Below are positions 7,329 through 18,963 of a stretch of DNA of 64,000 nt, piece after piece. Below the pieces are notes generated by a model. That model had not been told where the DNA came from and ran no database searches. It saw nothing but the letters and a program-made list of their open reading frames with translations. The position numbers and the translations under genes are program-made. The stretch is from Lysinibacillus mangiferihumi (GTDB lineage Bacteria > Bacillota > Bacilli > Bacillales_A > Planococcaceae), in NCBI RefSeq assembly GCF_003049665.1, contig NZ_PYWM01000001.1:186001-250000 (forward strand), written 5' to 3'. Numbering within the stretch: the stretch's first letter is position 1; each line of letters begins with the position of its first letter.

Positions 7329-8264
7329 ATGATGAAGAAAGCATTAGTAATGGGTGCTTCAGGTGGAATAGGTTTTGCGATAGTTAGTGAATTAGCAGCA
7401 AGAGGTATACAAGTTGTGGCTTTTGCTAGGGGAAAAGAGAAGTTGCAAGCGCTTTTTGAAAATTACCCGAATGTGTCGATTTTTCCTGGTGATGTCTTTA
7501 ATGAAGAGCATGTAAGGAAGGCATCTGATGGGATTGATGTTATGTTTCATGCAATTAGTTTTCCCTATCAAGAATGGGAAGAAACACATATTCAGTGTAT
7601 CCATACAATTATCAATGTCGCACAAACGCAACAAGCGAAGATTGCACTAGTGGACAATATTTACGCATATGGAAGGCAATCTTCTATTGTAACAGAGGAG
7701 ACAATCAAAGAACCTCATACTAAAAAAGGGAAGATACGATTAGCGATGGAAAATGAATTGAAGGCCAGTAGCGTGCCTTCATTAATCGTCCATATGCCTG
7801 ATTTATATGGACCAAATGCAGAAAATACAATCCTAAATGAAACATTAAAAAGTGTTATCAGTAATAAAAAGGCAAACTTCGTTGGGCATATGCATGTGGC
7901 TAGAGAATTCCTCTATACATTCGATGGAGCTAAAGCAATCGTTGAATTGGCATTGCGATCAGACACATATAATCAGAATTGGAATGTGCCAGCAGTGCAT
8001 CCCATTACAGGAGAACAATTAGTGGAGATAATTCGAGATATTACGGGCTATAAAAAGAAAGTACGAACGGTTTCCAACGCAATGATTGGTATTTTAGCAC
8101 TCTTTTCTCCATTTATGAAGGAAATGAAGGAGATGATGTATTTAACAGAAGAGCCTGTTATTTTGAACGGGGCGAAGTATGAAAGCGTGATTGGCACTCT
8201 GCCACAGACTAGTTATCAGGAAGGTTTACAACAAACGTTGTTATGGTTGAAGAAGAGGAGATAA
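7329..8264 (+). CDS. NAD(P)-dependent epimerase/dehydratase (extended or atypical SDR)
   Basis: A 311-residue Rossmann-fold protein. The dinucleotide-binding motif GASGGIG is at residues 9-15, the expected acidic DVF strand (GDVFNEE) around 55, and NIYAYG around 112-117 holds the Tyr of the SDR active site, though the usual YxxxK lysine is not in place. PDLYGPN around 158 is the family's LYGP motif. Two ATG codons (7329, 7332) follow GGAGG; either may be used. A TetR-type operator sits directly upstream, so it is probably the repressor's target, perhaps in sugar-nucleotide or aldehyde/quinone metabolism. The substrate is not readable. Confidence 0.8.
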   Translation: MMKKALVMGASGGIGFAIVSELAARGIQVVAFARGKEKLQALFENYPNVSIFPGDVFNEEHVRKASDGIDVMFHAISFPYQEWEETHIQCIHTIINVAQTQQAKIALVDNIYAYGRQSSIVTEETIKEPHTKKGKIRLAMENELKASSVPSLIVHMPDLYGPNAENTILNETLKSVISNKKANFVGHMHVAREFLYTFDGAKAIVELALRSDTYNQNWNVPAVHPITGEQLVEIIRDITGYKKKVRTVSNAMIGILALFSPFMKEMKEMMYLTEEPVILNGAKYESVIGTLPQTSYQEGLQQTLLWLKKRR

Positions 8265-8284
8265 AATCAGTTTTCCGAAAGTAT

Positions 8285-8345
8285 AAAAATCCACTTCGCT
8301 TTCTGCGGGTACAGAGTAGTTCGCAGAAATCTACGTGGATTTTTA
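8285..8345 (+). terminator. Long terminator hairpin after the epimerase gene
   Basis: AAAAATCCAC pairs with GTGGATTTTT, and an inner TTCTGCG pairs with CGCAGAA. T residues follow. The stem would act in both directions. Confidence 0.7.
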
Positions 8346-8460
8346 TTAAATTGTGTGAGTGACTGGCACTTATTTAGTTATATAATGCCTAGCTCGTTAT
8401 TACAATGAATCATAGGCAAGTACCCGTTGATAGATTTTGAAAGGGATTGGGGGTGTTTTT

Positions 8461-9318
8461 TTGTCAGTTGAATCGCATGTGCATGAAGTGTATCCCGAAA
8501 AAAGTGGAAAACGTAAGTGGGTAATAATTGTAGTAAGTGTTTTAATGGTTACCTGTGTATTAATGGTAGGTAGCCGCGTTGTCTCATCTATTTTTAGTGA
8601 TGATAAGTCGGATTTTGCAGCTTATAAAACACTTGTTGGCCAAACAACTGAAAATGATTTTGGGACATTGACTTTAAACGAGGTGATGGTTGATGATAAT
8701 CAACTTTTGTTAAATGCAACTTTTGAACCGGCGAAAGATGTGAATTTCGACTATCAAATTTTTTTCTTTCCGCAAGTACTCGTGAACGGTCAAAATTATA
8801 CCGTTCGAAATGGTGGTCAGACCATTGCCCAATCAGAAAATACTTATACAATATATAGCAGTGTTAAAATGCGCGATTTACCTCAAGATGAACTGTTGCA
8901 ACTGAATATCCTCTATAACGATTGGAATTGGGATAAGCCTATACCGGAACCTTGGGCATTTAAGGTAGAAGCATCTCAAAAGCAACTACAAGCAGATCGA
9001 AAAGTAATTGCAGTTAATAAAACCATCAAGCTTAGTGATGGTCAGGAAATTAAGGTGGAAAAAGTTGTATCTACACCGATTTCAACTACGGTATACGTTG
9101 AGACACAAGAAACAACAAATGAATCGTTAAATTTTAATATTGTATCGGAGTCAGGCAAAACATGGCGTCAAGATTCTTCTTACACATTAAATGAAGAACA
9201 TACAAAGTGGGGGATTCGCTTCGATGCACGCTATCTAACAGATAAAACATATAAACTGATTCCTGTTACTGCAAGTGATGTTAAAAGCGGCCCAGCTATC
9301 AAAATACGTGAGAAATGA
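8461..9318 (+). CDS. Membrane-anchored extracytoplasmic protein, unknown function
   Basis: A 285-residue protein. It has a short cytoplasmic N-terminus ending in GKRKW, one membrane segment (about residues 21-42), then an extracytoplasmic part of about 240 residues rich in beta-strand pattern and in Asn/Thr. Its layout (membrane anchor, then domains like TENDFGTLTLNEVMVDDNQLLLNATF and a second, VIAVNKTIKLSDGQEIKVEKV) recalls the extracellular DUF4179/DUF5643 part of ECF anti-sigma factors, but there is no zinc anti-sigma domain and no sigma gene beside it. TTG at 8461 follows GGGGGTG and was preferred to the TTG at 8437. Confidence 0.6.
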   Translation: MSVESHVHEVYPEKSGKRKWVIIVVSVLMVTCVLMVGSRVVSSIFSDDKSDFAAYKTLVGQTTENDFGTLTLNEVMVDDNQLLLNATFEPAKDVNFDYQIFFFPQVLVNGQNYTVRNGGQTIAQSENTYTIYSSVKMRDLPQDELLQLNILYNDWNWDKPIPEPWAFKVEASQKQLQADRKVIAVNKTIKLSDGQEIKVEKVVSTPISTTVYVETQETTNESLNFNIVSESGKTWRQDSSYTLNEEHTKWGIRFDARYLTDKTYKLIPVTASDVKSGPAIKIREK

Positions 9319-9386
9319 ATATTCGATGCTTTAAGTAAATTTTACAATATCTTAATCTAGTATGAGACATTCTCCGTGTAATATGA

Positions 9387-10577
9387 TTGTATATCACATG
9401 GAAAGTAGTGAACAGTTTGCCAAAGTTGTTAGAGATTTTTCTTATTTCCTTTAAATTAGGTTGTACATCTTTTGGGGGTCCAACAGCTCATTTAGGTTTT
9501 TTTCAAATTGAATACGTGCAAAAAAGAAAATGGTTATCAGATAAAGAGTACAGTAACTTAGTAGCACTTAGTCAATTTCTCCCTGGGCCTGCATCCAGTC
9601 AGGTTGGCATGGGCATTGGTTTACTACGTGGCGGACTGTTGGGAAGCTTAGCCTCCTTCCTTGGTTTTACGTTACCATCGGTATTGCTATTAACTCTATT
9701 TGCCTATTTTTTCTCGCATATAAAGATGGATATGGGCTGGATTCATGGCTTGAAATTGGTTGCTGTTGCCATCGTTGCGCAAGCCATTTGGGATATGTCC
9801 AAAAAGTTAATTCCTAGCATAGCACACTTGATAATAGCAATTTTGGCGCTTATAACGCTGCAATTTTGGGGAAATCCATTTGCACAAGTTATTGTCATTG
9901 TATTGGCAGCTTTAATAGGTGCACGCCTGTTTAAGCAAACGAACGGTTTAGAAGATACCGCGCAAAAAAATTTACCCATTTCTAAAACAACAGGTGGCTT
10001 GCTATTAGCATTATTTGTCACATTAATGATTGCTTTACCAATAGCTAATTCATTTTTAAAAGATGACTTACTAACAATTATGGAAAAATGTTATCTAGCA
10101 GGTGCCCTAGTATTTGGTGGCGGCCATGTAGTATTACCGTTACTGGAAACGCAGTTTGTGCAAAGTGGCTTAATGAGCGCATCTGACTTTATAGCAGGCT
10201 ATGGTCTTACACAGGCAGTTCCAGGTCCATTGTTTACATTTGCTTCTTATATTGGGATGGTCATTGCTGGCGTGCCAGGAGCAGTGGTTGCGACGGTTGC
10301 AATTTTCCTACCAGCATTTCTTTTAATCGTTGGGGCTATGCCTTTTTGGCTTACTATGAGTAGGCATATAGCTTTGAAAGGTGCAATGGCTGGTGCTAAT
10401 GCAGCGGTTGTTGGGATTTTAGCTAGTGCTTTTATCCATCCAATTGTGACGCAAACAATGCAAAGTGGATTAGATATTCTTTTAGCGGCTATATTTTTGT
10501 TGCTATCCTTGCGCTGGGCAGTCCCTCCTTATATACTGGTCCTGCTGGGCATTTTAGTGGGACTTCTATGTTATTAA
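9387..10577 (+). CDS. chrA: Chromate transporter, two-domain CHR family
   Basis: A roughly 390-residue integral membrane protein of the CHR family (chromate/sulfate antiport). It has two homologous halves. The first begins FKLGCTSFGGPTAHLGFF with SQFLPGPASSQVGMGIG; the second has GALVFGGGHVVLPLLETQFV and LTQAVPGPLFTFASYIG. The FGG and PGP motifs are family signatures and both halves keep them. About ten to twelve membrane segments. The start is uncertain: TTG 9387, GTG 9408 or TTG 9417 are all possible, with GGAAAG as the only ribosome-like site. Long-chain CHR proteins export chromate in known cases; the substrate here is inferred. Monocistronic, strong terminator after it. Confidence 0.88.
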   Translation: MYITWKVVNSLPKLLEIFLISFKLGCTSFGGPTAHLGFFQIEYVQKRKWLSDKEYSNLVALSQFLPGPASSQVGMGIGLLRGGLLGSLASFLGFTLPSVLLLTLFAYFFSHIKMDMGWIHGLKLVAVAIVAQAIWDMSKKLIPSIAHLIIAILALITLQFWGNPFAQVIVIVLAALIGARLFKQTNGLEDTAQKNLPISKTTGGLLLALFVTLMIALPIANSFLKDDLLTIMEKCYLAGALVFGGGHVVLPLLETQFVQSGLMSASDFIAGYGLTQAVPGPLFTFASYIGMVIAGVPGAVVATVAIFLPAFLLIVGAMPFWLTMSRHIALKGAMAGANAAVVGILASAFIHPIVTQTMQSGLDILLAAIFLLLSLRWAVPPYILVLLGILVGLLCY

Positions 10578-10592
10578 GAGCAAACATAATAA

Positions 10593-10630
10593 AATCAAAA
10601 CTACACATGATGGTAGTTTTGATTTTTTTT
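10593..10630 (+). terminator. Terminator of the chromate transporter gene
   Basis: AATCAAAACTAC pairs perfectly with GTAGTTTTGATT across an 8-base loop; a run of eight T overlaps the end. Confidence 0.85.
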
Positions 10631-10923
10631 GGATAAATTGTTCCTCTATTGTAGAAGCAAATGAAACCTTTTCATTCCAAAGATCGGTTCCGCGAGCGGT
10701 GTGTTATCATGTTAGCTGAATTGTCATGTTCTATCTATATTGCGTACGTATCTTGATACTAGTTTTTGCTTTTTTGATTTTTGCAAAGACGTTATGAGAG
10801 TTCCCTTTTATAAAACAATGTTTTTACAGTTCTTTTATTTATCTGGATGGATTCATAGCGTTCTTTATTTCGTTTGTTTATAATGAAGAAATGGAAAAAC
10901 TCAACATGAAAGAAGGGATAGCT
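10631..10923 (+). other. Gene-free stretch before hemW
   Basis: About 290 bases without a supported gene. TATAAT at 10879-10884 is a likely -10 for hemW, with no good -35 seen at the right distance. In B. subtilis lepA sits immediately before hemW; no lepA sequence is visible here. Confidence 0.4.
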
Positions 10924-12069
10924 ATGGCACGAGGTGTTTACATTCATATTCCTTTTTGTCATCAAATTTGCAATTATTGCGATTTCAACAAATTTTACTT
11001 TAAAAATCAACCTGTCGATGAATATATAGAATCACTTGGCAAGGAGATGGCGCTTGCTACGGAAAAATATCCACAACATTTTCAACAAATTGAAACGATA
11101 TTTCTTGGCGGTGGAACACCGACAGCTTTATCTCCAGAACGATTGACGAGATTGCTCAACATGATTCGCATGTATATTCCAATGGATCGTGTGACAGAAT
11201 TTACATCAGAGGCGAATCCAGATGAATTATCAGAGGCGAAAATGCATGCCTTGTTTGATGGAGGCGTCAATCGTTTAAGTATGGGCGTTCAATCATTTAA
11301 CCAAGAATTATTGAAAAAAATTGGTCGCACACATAGCAATACGCACGTCTACGATACAATTGCACTCGCTAAAAAGGTCGGTTTTCAAAATATAAGCATC
11401 GATCTAATGTATGGTTTGCCTGGTCAAACGATGGCGCAATGGAAAGATTCACTCGATAAAGCGTTTGCGCTTGAGCTACCACATTTCTCAGCTTACTCTC
11501 TTATCGTAGAACCAAAAACAATTTTTTATAATCAATATGCGAAAGGGAAACTGAGCTTACCAACGGAAGATTTAGAAGCGGATATGTATGAAGTGCTAAT
11601 GCAAGAAATGAAATTGCATGGTTTTATGCAATATGAAATCAGCAATTTTGCGAAAGCAGGCTTTACTTCAACTCACAATAAAATTTATTGGGAAAATGAT
11701 GAATATGCTGGTTTTGGCGCAGGTGCACATGGCTATATCAATGGCACACGTTATTCAAATTATGGTCCTTTAAAAAAATATATGGATGCTGTAAATGCGG
11801 GTGACTTACCTATCATGCAGGAGCATGTTGTAACAGCAACTGAACAACGCGAAGAACAAATGTTTTTAGGGCTGCGTAAAACGGATGGAATTACACACAA
11901 TATATATGAAGAAAGATTTAATGAGTCAATGATGGACCGTTATGGACATGTCATTGATAAGCTAGTATCAGAAGGGCTTTTGGCACATGATGCTGTAGGC
12001 ATTCGGCTTACACGCAAGGGACGATTTGTCGGGAATGAAGTTTTTCAACAATTTTTGCTAGAAGATTGA
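10924..12069 (+). CDS. hemW: Radical SAM heme chaperone HemW
   Basis: A 381-residue protein related to oxygen-independent coproporphyrinogen oxidase. Start MARGVYIHIPFC with the radical-SAM cluster cysteines C12, C16 and C19 (CxxxCxxC) and Phe-rich DFNKFYF after them, as in HemW. FLGGGTPTAL (about 56-65), EANPDE and the NRLSMGVQSF block follow, and the C-terminal HemN-type domain ends at QFLLED. HemW delivers heme and binds a 4Fe-4S cluster; earlier annotation as HemN is common. Start ATG 10924 fits the family and follows AAAGAAGGGA. It precedes hrcA, the conserved order in Firmicutes. Confidence 0.93.
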   Translation: MARGVYIHIPFCHQICNYCDFNKFYFKNQPVDEYIESLGKEMALATEKYPQHFQQIETIFLGGGTPTALSPERLTRLLNMIRMYIPMDRVTEFTSEANPDELSEAKMHALFDGGVNRLSMGVQSFNQELLKKIGRTHSNTHVYDTIALAKKVGFQNISIDLMYGLPGQTMAQWKDSLDKAFALELPHFSAYSLIVEPKTIFYNQYAKGKLSLPTEDLEADMYEVLMQEMKLHGFMQYEISNFAKAGFTSTHNKIYWENDEYAGFGAGAHGYINGTRYSNYGPLKKYMDAVNAGDLPIMQEHVVTATEQREEQMFLGLRKTDGITHNIYEERFNESMMDRYGHVIDKLVSEGLLAHDAVGIRLTRKGRFVGNEVFQQFLLED

Positions 12070-12078
12070 GCGATATCG

Positions 12079-12107
12079 TTGACATAAAATGTGGGATTTG
12101 ATAACTT
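12079..12107 (+). promoter_or_regulatory. Promoter of the hrcA operon
   Basis: TTGACA at 12079-12084 with a weaker -10 (TAACTT) 17 bases on. CIRCE lies just downstream, the normal arrangement for class I heat-shock operons. Confidence 0.6.
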
Positions 12108-12117
12108 AATAATAGTA

Positions 12118-12144
12118 TTAGCACTCCTCTTAGTTGAGTGCTAA
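12118..12144 (+). promoter_or_regulatory. CIRCE operator (HrcA-binding site)
   Basis: TTAGCACTC, nine bases, GAGTGCTAA: a perfect match to the CIRCE consensus. HrcA bound here represses its own operon until heat or unfolded protein titrates GroE. It is the only CIRCE I see in the window; dnaK and dnaJ have none of their own. Confidence 0.97.
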
Positions 12145-12158
12145 CAGAGGTGATAATC

Positions 12159-13187
12159 ATGCTAACAAATCGGCAATTACAGATATTGCAAGTAATCGTA
12201 GACGATTTCATTATGTCTGCACAGCCGGTAGGTTCTCGCCAAATCTCAAAAAAACAAGAGATTACATTTAGTCCAGCCACTATTAGAAACGAAATGGCGG
12301 ATTTAGAGGAATTAGGGTTCTTAGAAAAAACCCATACGTCCTCTGGTCGAGTGCCTTCGGAAAAGGGGTATAGATTTTATGTAGATCATTTGTTGAGTCC
12401 ACAGGGCATTAATTCACGGGATATTCAGCAAATTCAATCGATTTTCAACGAACGTCTAGTAGAAGTAGAGCACATTATCCGAAAATCAGCAAATATTTTA
12501 TCTGAGCTGACATCTTATACATCGATTCTTTTAGGACCAGATGTCCAAAGACATCGAGTAAAGCGTTTTTCTATCGTGCCACTCTCAAGCGACGCGGCAG
12601 TAGCGATTATCGTAACGAATAACGGACATGTTGAGAACCGCATGTTTAGTTTACCACCTAATTTTACCGCTGCTGAACTAGAAAAAATGGTGAACATTTT
12701 AAATGACCGCTTAGTCGGTGTTTCGTTAGATGAAATCCATAAAAAGCTGGAAATTGAAATTCTGGCTATCTTGCAGCAACATGTTCGATCGGCGGATGAT
12801 TTTATCCATTCGCTCGTTTCAGCTACGATGCAAAATTCGGAAAGTAAAATTTTCTATGGTGGTAAAACAAATATGTTCAACCAACCGGAATTCCACGATT
12901 TAAATAAAGTCCGAATGATTTTGGACTTAATGGAAACGACTAGCCAAGTGCAGTCGCTTTTCCATCCGAACGAATCGGGTATTCATATTCGTATAGGCTC
13001 GGAAAATCAGCAGTTAGAAATGGAAAACTGTAGTGTCATCACGACGACTTATTCAATAGGTGAGGATCAACAGGGGGCCATTGCTATTATTGGTCCAACG
13101 CGCATGGATTACAAGCGTGTTGTTGCTTTGCTTGAAGTAATGCGCATGGACTTATCTCAAGCCTTTACGAAGAATCGTAGTGATTGA
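12159..13187 (+). CDS. hrcA: Heat-inducible transcription repressor HrcA
   Basis: A 342-residue class I heat-shock repressor. The N-terminal winged helix (MLTNRQLQILQVIVDDFI...PVGSRQIS, then FSPATIRNEMADLEELGFLEKTHTSSGRVPSEKGYRFYVD) is diagnostic; the C-terminal GAF-like and dimerisation parts follow, with GAIAIIGPTRMDY near the end. I use the ATG at 12159, which follows AGAGGTGAT, and not the TTG at 12138, which lies inside CIRCE. First gene of hrcA-grpE-dnaK. Confidence 0.97.
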   Translation: MLTNRQLQILQVIVDDFIMSAQPVGSRQISKKQEITFSPATIRNEMADLEELGFLEKTHTSSGRVPSEKGYRFYVDHLLSPQGINSRDIQQIQSIFNERLVEVEHIIRKSANILSELTSYTSILLGPDVQRHRVKRFSIVPLSSDAAVAIIVTNNGHVENRMFSLPPNFTAAELEKMVNILNDRLVGVSLDEIHKKLEIEILAILQQHVRSADDFIHSLVSATMQNSESKIFYGGKTNMFNQPEFHDLNKVRMILDLMETTSQVQSLFHPNESGIHIRIGSENQQLEMENCSVITTTYSIGEDQQGAIAIIGPTRMDYKRVVALLEVMRMDLSQAFTKNRSD

Positions 13188-13204
13188 TAATGAGGAGGAT
13201 TTAA

Positions 13205-13777
13205 GTGACTGAAACAACAGAAAACAAAGACCTTGTACAAGAAAATGTACAAGCTGAAAATGAGGCAACTGTAGAACAAACAGAAACGCCAGAAGAAGTG
13301 AAAGAACTAACGATTGAAGAGCAGTATGAAGCGAAACTAGCAGAATTACAAGCAAAGCTAGATGATGAGGAAAATCGTCATCTACGCCTGCGTGCTGACT
13401 TTGACAATTTACGTCGCCGTACACAGCTTGATCGTGAGGCGGCTGAAAAATATCGTGCACAAAGTCTGTTATCGGATTTATTGCCGGTATTAGATAATTT
13501 CGAACGTGCTTTACAAATAGAGCCAACTTCTGAAGAAGCAGTCTCAATTGTAAAAGGTATTGAAATGGTCTACCGTTCACTATTAGAAGCAACTGAAAAA
13601 GAGGGCTTACAAGTGATAAAAGCTGAAGGAGAGCAATTTGATCCAAATGTTCACCAAGCTGTTATGCAAGAACAAGATAGTGAAAAAGAACAAGGTGTTG
13701 TATTACGTGAGCTTCAAAAAGGGTATATTTTAAAGGACCGCGTATTACGCCCAACTATGGTATCTGTAAACGAATAG
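13205..13777 (+). CDS. grpE: Nucleotide exchange factor GrpE
   Basis: A 190-residue co-chaperone that releases ADP from DnaK. It has an acidic disordered N-terminus (residues 1-45, rich in Glu), a long helix ([31 protein letters not shown]), and the C-terminal beta domain with [14 protein letters not shown] and [10 protein letters not shown], all typical. GTG start after GAGGAGG. It lies 17 bases after hrcA and is cotranscribed with it under CIRCE. Confidence 0.96.
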   Translation: MTETTENKDLVQENVQAENEATVEQTETPEEVKELTIEEQYEAKLAELQAKLDDEENRHLRLRADFDNLRRRTQLDREAAEKYRAQSLLSDLLPVLDNFERALQIEPTSEEAVSIVKGIEMVYRSLLEATEKEGLQVIKAEGEQFDPNVHQAVMQEQDSEKEQGVVLRELQKGYILKDRVLRPTMVSVNE

Positions 13778-13813
13778 TCACCGCACTATTCGCTAAAATA
13801 ATTAGTTAATTAA

Positions 13814-15691
<1,878 letters not shown>

Positions 15692-15721
15692 GATATTATC
15701 AACAGCACAGTAAAGTGAAGA

Positions 15722-15757
15722 AGCCAAAGACCGCTTGCGGCTTTGGCTTTTCTCTTT
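15722..15757 (+). terminator. Terminator between dnaK and dnaJ
   Basis: AGCCAAAG (15722-15729) pairs with CTTTGGCT (15741-15748), inner CCGC with GCGG; TTCTCTTTC follows. With 230 bases to dnaJ this implies dnaJ is at least partly separately transcribed. Confidence 0.75.
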
Positions 15758-15921
15758 CTATTCTTTATAGAAAAAAGAATGGGCATGTCAGTGACATTTC
15801 TATAATGCTAGAGATATCATAGATACAATGATAGTAATGAGAAAATTATGGCGAAAATTAAAGCAGTTTTTTAATCTGCATGTTACAATAGATTTTATGC
15901 AAAAAGAGCGGAGTGTGAATC

Positions 15922-17043
15922 ATGGAGAAACGCGATTACTACGAGGTGCTTGGTTTAACGAAATCGGCTTCTAAAGATGATATTAAAAAAGCATATCGTA
16001 AATTATCAAAGCAATACCATCCTGACTTAAATAAAGAGCCAGGTGCAGATGAAAAATTCAAAGAAATTGCTGAGGCTTACGAAGTACTAAGTGACGATCA
16101 GAAAAAAGCGCGCTATGACCAATTTGGCCACGAAGATCCTAACGCAGGCTTTGGCGGCGGTGGCTTCGGAGGCGGCGGTTTTGGCGGCTTCGAGGATATT
16201 TTCAGTTCATTCTTTGGTGGCGGTGGACGACGTCAAGATCCGAATGCACCACGCAAAGGTGATGATTTGCAATATCGCATGAATATTAAATTTGAGGAAG
16301 CGATTTTCGGGAAAGAAACAGAAATCGAGATTCCAAAAGATGAAACATGTGATACTTGTCATGGCTCTGGAGCTAAACCAGGGACATCACCAGAAACATG
16401 TTCGACATGTAAAGGTGCAGGGCAAATTAACCAAGCAGTCGATACACCTTTTGGTCGCATGATGAATCGTCGTACTTGTTCAACATGTCAAGGAACAGGT
16501 AAAATCATAAAAGAAAAATGTTCAACTTGTCGTGGAGAAGGGAAAATTCAAAAACGTAAAAAAATCAAAGTGTCTATTCCAGCAGGTGTAGATGACGGTC
16601 AACAAATTCGTGTATCGGGTCAGGGTGAACCAGGTATTAATGGTGGTCCAGCTGGTGATCTATACATTATGTTCCGTGTTCAAGGGCACAATGAATTTGA
16701 ACGTGATGGAGATGATATCTACTACGAATTAAAATTAACATTCCCTCAAGCAGCACTAGGTGATGAAATTGAGGTACCAACTGTGCATGGAAAAGTGAAA
16801 CTACGTATTCCTGCAGGCACACAATCAGGTGCTCAATTCCGCTTAAAAGATAAAGGCGTTAAAAATGTGCATGGTTATGGAACAGGTAACCAATATGTAA
16901 CAGTTAAAGTTGTAACGCCAGAAAAACTAACAGAGAAACAAAAACAATTACTACGTGAATTTGCAGAAATCAGTGGTGATATTCCAGAAGAACAAGGAAG
17001 CTCACTATTTGATAAAATCAAGAAAAAATTCCAAGGTGAATAA
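15922..17043 (+). CDS. dnaJ: Hsp40 co-chaperone DnaJ
   Basis: A 373-residue type I Hsp40. J domain residues 1-70 with the HPD motif (YHPDLN), a Gly/Phe-rich linker (about 75-105, many GGGFGG), a zinc domain with four CxxCxGxG-type repeats ([32 protein letters not shown]) and a C-terminal substrate domain. It stimulates the DnaK ATPase and hands over clients. TACAAT upstream at about 15888 may be its own -10. Followed closely by prmA and rsmE, the usual order in Bacillales. Confidence 0.97.
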   Translation: MEKRDYYEVLGLTKSASKDDIKKAYRKLSKQYHPDLNKEPGADEKFKEIAEAYEVLSDDQKKARYDQFGHEDPNAGFGGGGFGGGGFGGFEDIFSSFFGGGGRRQDPNAPRKGDDLQYRMNIKFEEAIFGKETEIEIPKDETCDTCHGSGAKPGTSPETCSTCKGAGQINQAVDTPFGRMMNRRTCSTCQGTGKIIKEKCSTCRGEGKIQKRKKIKVSIPAGVDDGQQIRVSGQGEPGINGGPAGDLYIMFRVQGHNEFERDGDDIYYELKLTFPQAALGDEIEVPTVHGKVKLRIPAGTQSGAQFRLKDKGVKNVHGYGTGNQYVTVKVVTPEKLTEKQKQLLREFAEISGDIPEEQGSSLFDKIKKKFQGE

Positions 17044-17064
17044 TTAGAGGAGCTGAAGAGCTAC

Positions 17065-18006
17065 GTGAAGTGGTCAGAATTATCCATTCATACAAAAAAT
17101 GAAGCGGTGGAAGCAATTTCAAACATTTTGCATGAAGCAGGGGCTAGCGGTGTTGTTATTGAAGATTCAGCTGAATATGCGAAGCCACGTGAAGATCAGT
17201 ATGGAGAAATTTATGCGCTAAATGAAGATGATTTTCCAAAAGAGGGAGTCATCGTTAAAGCTTACTTATCAGAGTCTAGCTTTTTAAATGAAACAGTCGA
17301 AGAGATTAAGGCGGCCATTACAAATTTAACGAAATTTAACATTGATATTGGCGAAAATGTTGTTTCGATTGTAGAAGTGAACGAGGAAGATTGGGCAACA
17401 GCGTGGAAGCAATATTATCACCCTGTTAAAATTTCGGAACGCTTTACAATTGTACCGACATGGGAAGACTATTCACCCGTTTCAACGGATGAGTTAATCA
17501 TTGAGTTAGACCCTGGCATGGCATTTGGAACAGGAACACATCCAACGACAGTAATGTGCTTACAAGGGCTCGAAAAGGTCGTGAAAGAGGGCGACACGGT
17601 TGTTGACATTGGCACTGGTTCAGGGGTGCTGTCAATTGGTGCTGCAATGCTGGGTGCAAAAAGTGTGCATGCCCTTGATTTAGACGAAGTTGCTGTACGT
17701 TCTGCTAAAGAAAATGTTGCGTTGAACAAAGTAAGCGATACAGTGCAAGTTTTCCATGGTAACTTATTGGATACTGTCAAGGAGCCAGCAGATGTTGTCG
17801 TTGCCAATATTTTAGCGGAAATCATAATGTCCTTTACTGACGATGCATTTACGATTGTCAAACCGGGTGGATTATACGTCACTTCAGGCATCATCGGAGC
17901 GAAACGAGATGATGTAAAAGCAGCACTAGAGGCTTCTGGCTTTGTTATTGAAGAAGTATTATTAATGGAAGATTGGGTAGCGATTATCGCCCGTCGTCCA
18001 CTATAA
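17065..18006 (+). CDS. prmA: Ribosomal protein L11 methyltransferase
   Basis: A 313-residue SAM-dependent methyltransferase that trimethylates ribosomal protein L11. The N-terminal substrate-binding part ([22 protein letters not shown]) precedes a class I Rossmann domain. Motif I is [27 protein letters not shown] just before it is the PrmA signature, and NILAEII follows as the catalytic-site motif. GTG start. Twenty-one bases after dnaJ and probably cotranscribed. Confidence 0.95.
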   Translation: MKWSELSIHTKNEAVEAISNILHEAGASGVVIEDSAEYAKPREDQYGEIYALNEDDFPKEGVIVKAYLSESSFLNETVEEIKAAITNLTKFNIDIGENVVSIVEVNEEDWATAWKQYYHPVKISERFTIVPTWEDYSPVSTDELIIELDPGMAFGTGTHPTTVMCLQGLEKVVKEGDTVVDIGTGSGVLSIGAAMLGAKSVHALDLDEVAVRSAKENVALNKVSDTVQVFHGNLLDTVKEPADVVVANILAEIIMSFTDDAFTIVKPGGLYVTSGIIGAKRDDVKAALEASGFVIEEVLLMEDWVAIIARRPL

Positions 18007-18016
18007 ATGAACCGAG

Positions 18017-18058
18017 GAAGCGCAAATTGTGAGCCGAGTGCTGACGATTTGGCGCTTC
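18017..18058 (+). other. Hairpin in the prmA-rsmE gap
   Basis: GAAGCGC-AAATT can pair with GATTT-GGCGCTTC, leaving one bulged base, in the leader just before the rsmE ribosome site. A TTCTTCT tract follows. It may weaken read-through or stabilise the message; no effect is shown. Confidence 0.35.
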
Positions 18059-18081
18059 TTCTATTGAGAGGAGTGAGCAGT

Positions 18082-18822
18082 ATGCAACGCTATTTCATTG
18101 AGACGGCCATTAATAATGAAGCGCGCATTACAGGTGAAGATGCCCGTCATATTATGCGTGTTATGCGGATGAAAGAAGGTGCTGAAATCATCGTTGTGGC
18201 ACAAGACACAGCTTATATTTGTACGATTACGGCCTTTGAAGATGAGGATGTCTTAGTGCAAGCGACGGGACAAACCATTCCATCCCCTGAACTACCAGTG
18301 CGTGTAACAGTGGCGTGTGGGTTGCCTAAAGGCGATAAACTAGAGCTTATCACGCAAAAGGCAACGGAGCTAGGAATGTATGCTTTATTACCATTTGAAG
18401 CGGAACGTTCCATTGTGAAATGGGATGTGAAAAAGGGTGCGAAAAAACAAGAGCGCTTGCAAAAAATTGCAAAAGAGGCAGCGGAACAATCACATCGCAC
18501 ACATATTCCCCGAATTTATGAACCGATTCACTTTAAGCAGCTTGTGTCACAAATTGGAGATTTCGATGCGGTTTTTATTGCAGATGAAGAGGATGCCAAA
18601 GTCGAAAAACGAACAAGGTTTGCGGATAAGCTAAAAAACATGGTTGACAAGCAAGCGAAATCAATCCTTATCGTCTTTGGACCAGAAGGTGGAATTGCGC
18701 GTAAGGAAGCTGAAATGCTAATGCAAGCAGGTGCACAAACAATGTCTCTAGGGCCAAGAATTTTACGAGCAGAAACAGCGCCTCTTTATGCATTATCAGC
18801 AATATCATATGAATTTGAATAA
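18082..18822 (+). CDS. rsmE: 16S rRNA (uracil1498-N3)-methyltransferase
   Basis: A 246-residue SPOUT-family methyltransferase. The N-terminal PUA-like part contains HIMRVMRMKEGAEIIVV; the knotted C-terminal part has KGDKLELITQKATELG, EAAEQSHRT and the SAM-binding knot IVFGPEGGIARKEAEM and LGPRILRAETAPLYAL. I use ATG 18082 after GAGAGGAGTGAG; the in-frame extension back to 18007 lacks a ribosome site and covers a hairpin. It methylates N3 of U1498 in 16S rRNA. Confidence 0.95.
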   Translation: MQRYFIETAINNEARITGEDARHIMRVMRMKEGAEIIVVAQDTAYICTITAFEDEDVLVQATGQTIPSPELPVRVTVACGLPKGDKLELITQKATELGMYALLPFEAERSIVKWDVKKGAKKQERLQKIAKEAAEQSHRTHIPRIYEPIHFKQLVSQIGDFDAVFIADEEDAKVEKRTRFADKLKNMVDKQAKSILIVFGPEGGIARKEAEMLMQAGAQTMSLGPRILRAETAPLYALSAISYEFE

Positions 18823-18930
18823 AACTGCGGTTTAGCCTTGGGGTGTTGCTATTTTTTGCAAGTGGAACTGTCACAGAGTAAAGCATTTTACCAGTGTGTA
18901 AATCCCTTTGTAGAGCGCGTTTTAAGAAAG

Positions 18931-18963
18931 CTGCTGTCTGCACATGCAGGTGGCAGTTTTTTA
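18931..18963 (+). terminator. Terminator of the dnaJ-prmA-rsmE transcript
   Basis: CTGCTGTCTGCA pairs with TGCAGGTGGCAG (one wobble and one mismatch) round a two-base core, then six T. Confidence 0.65.

Noticed and set aside
12138..12158. TTG start for hrcA at 12138
   Set aside because: It lies inside the CIRCE right arm; the ATG at 12159 has the ribosome site and family start.
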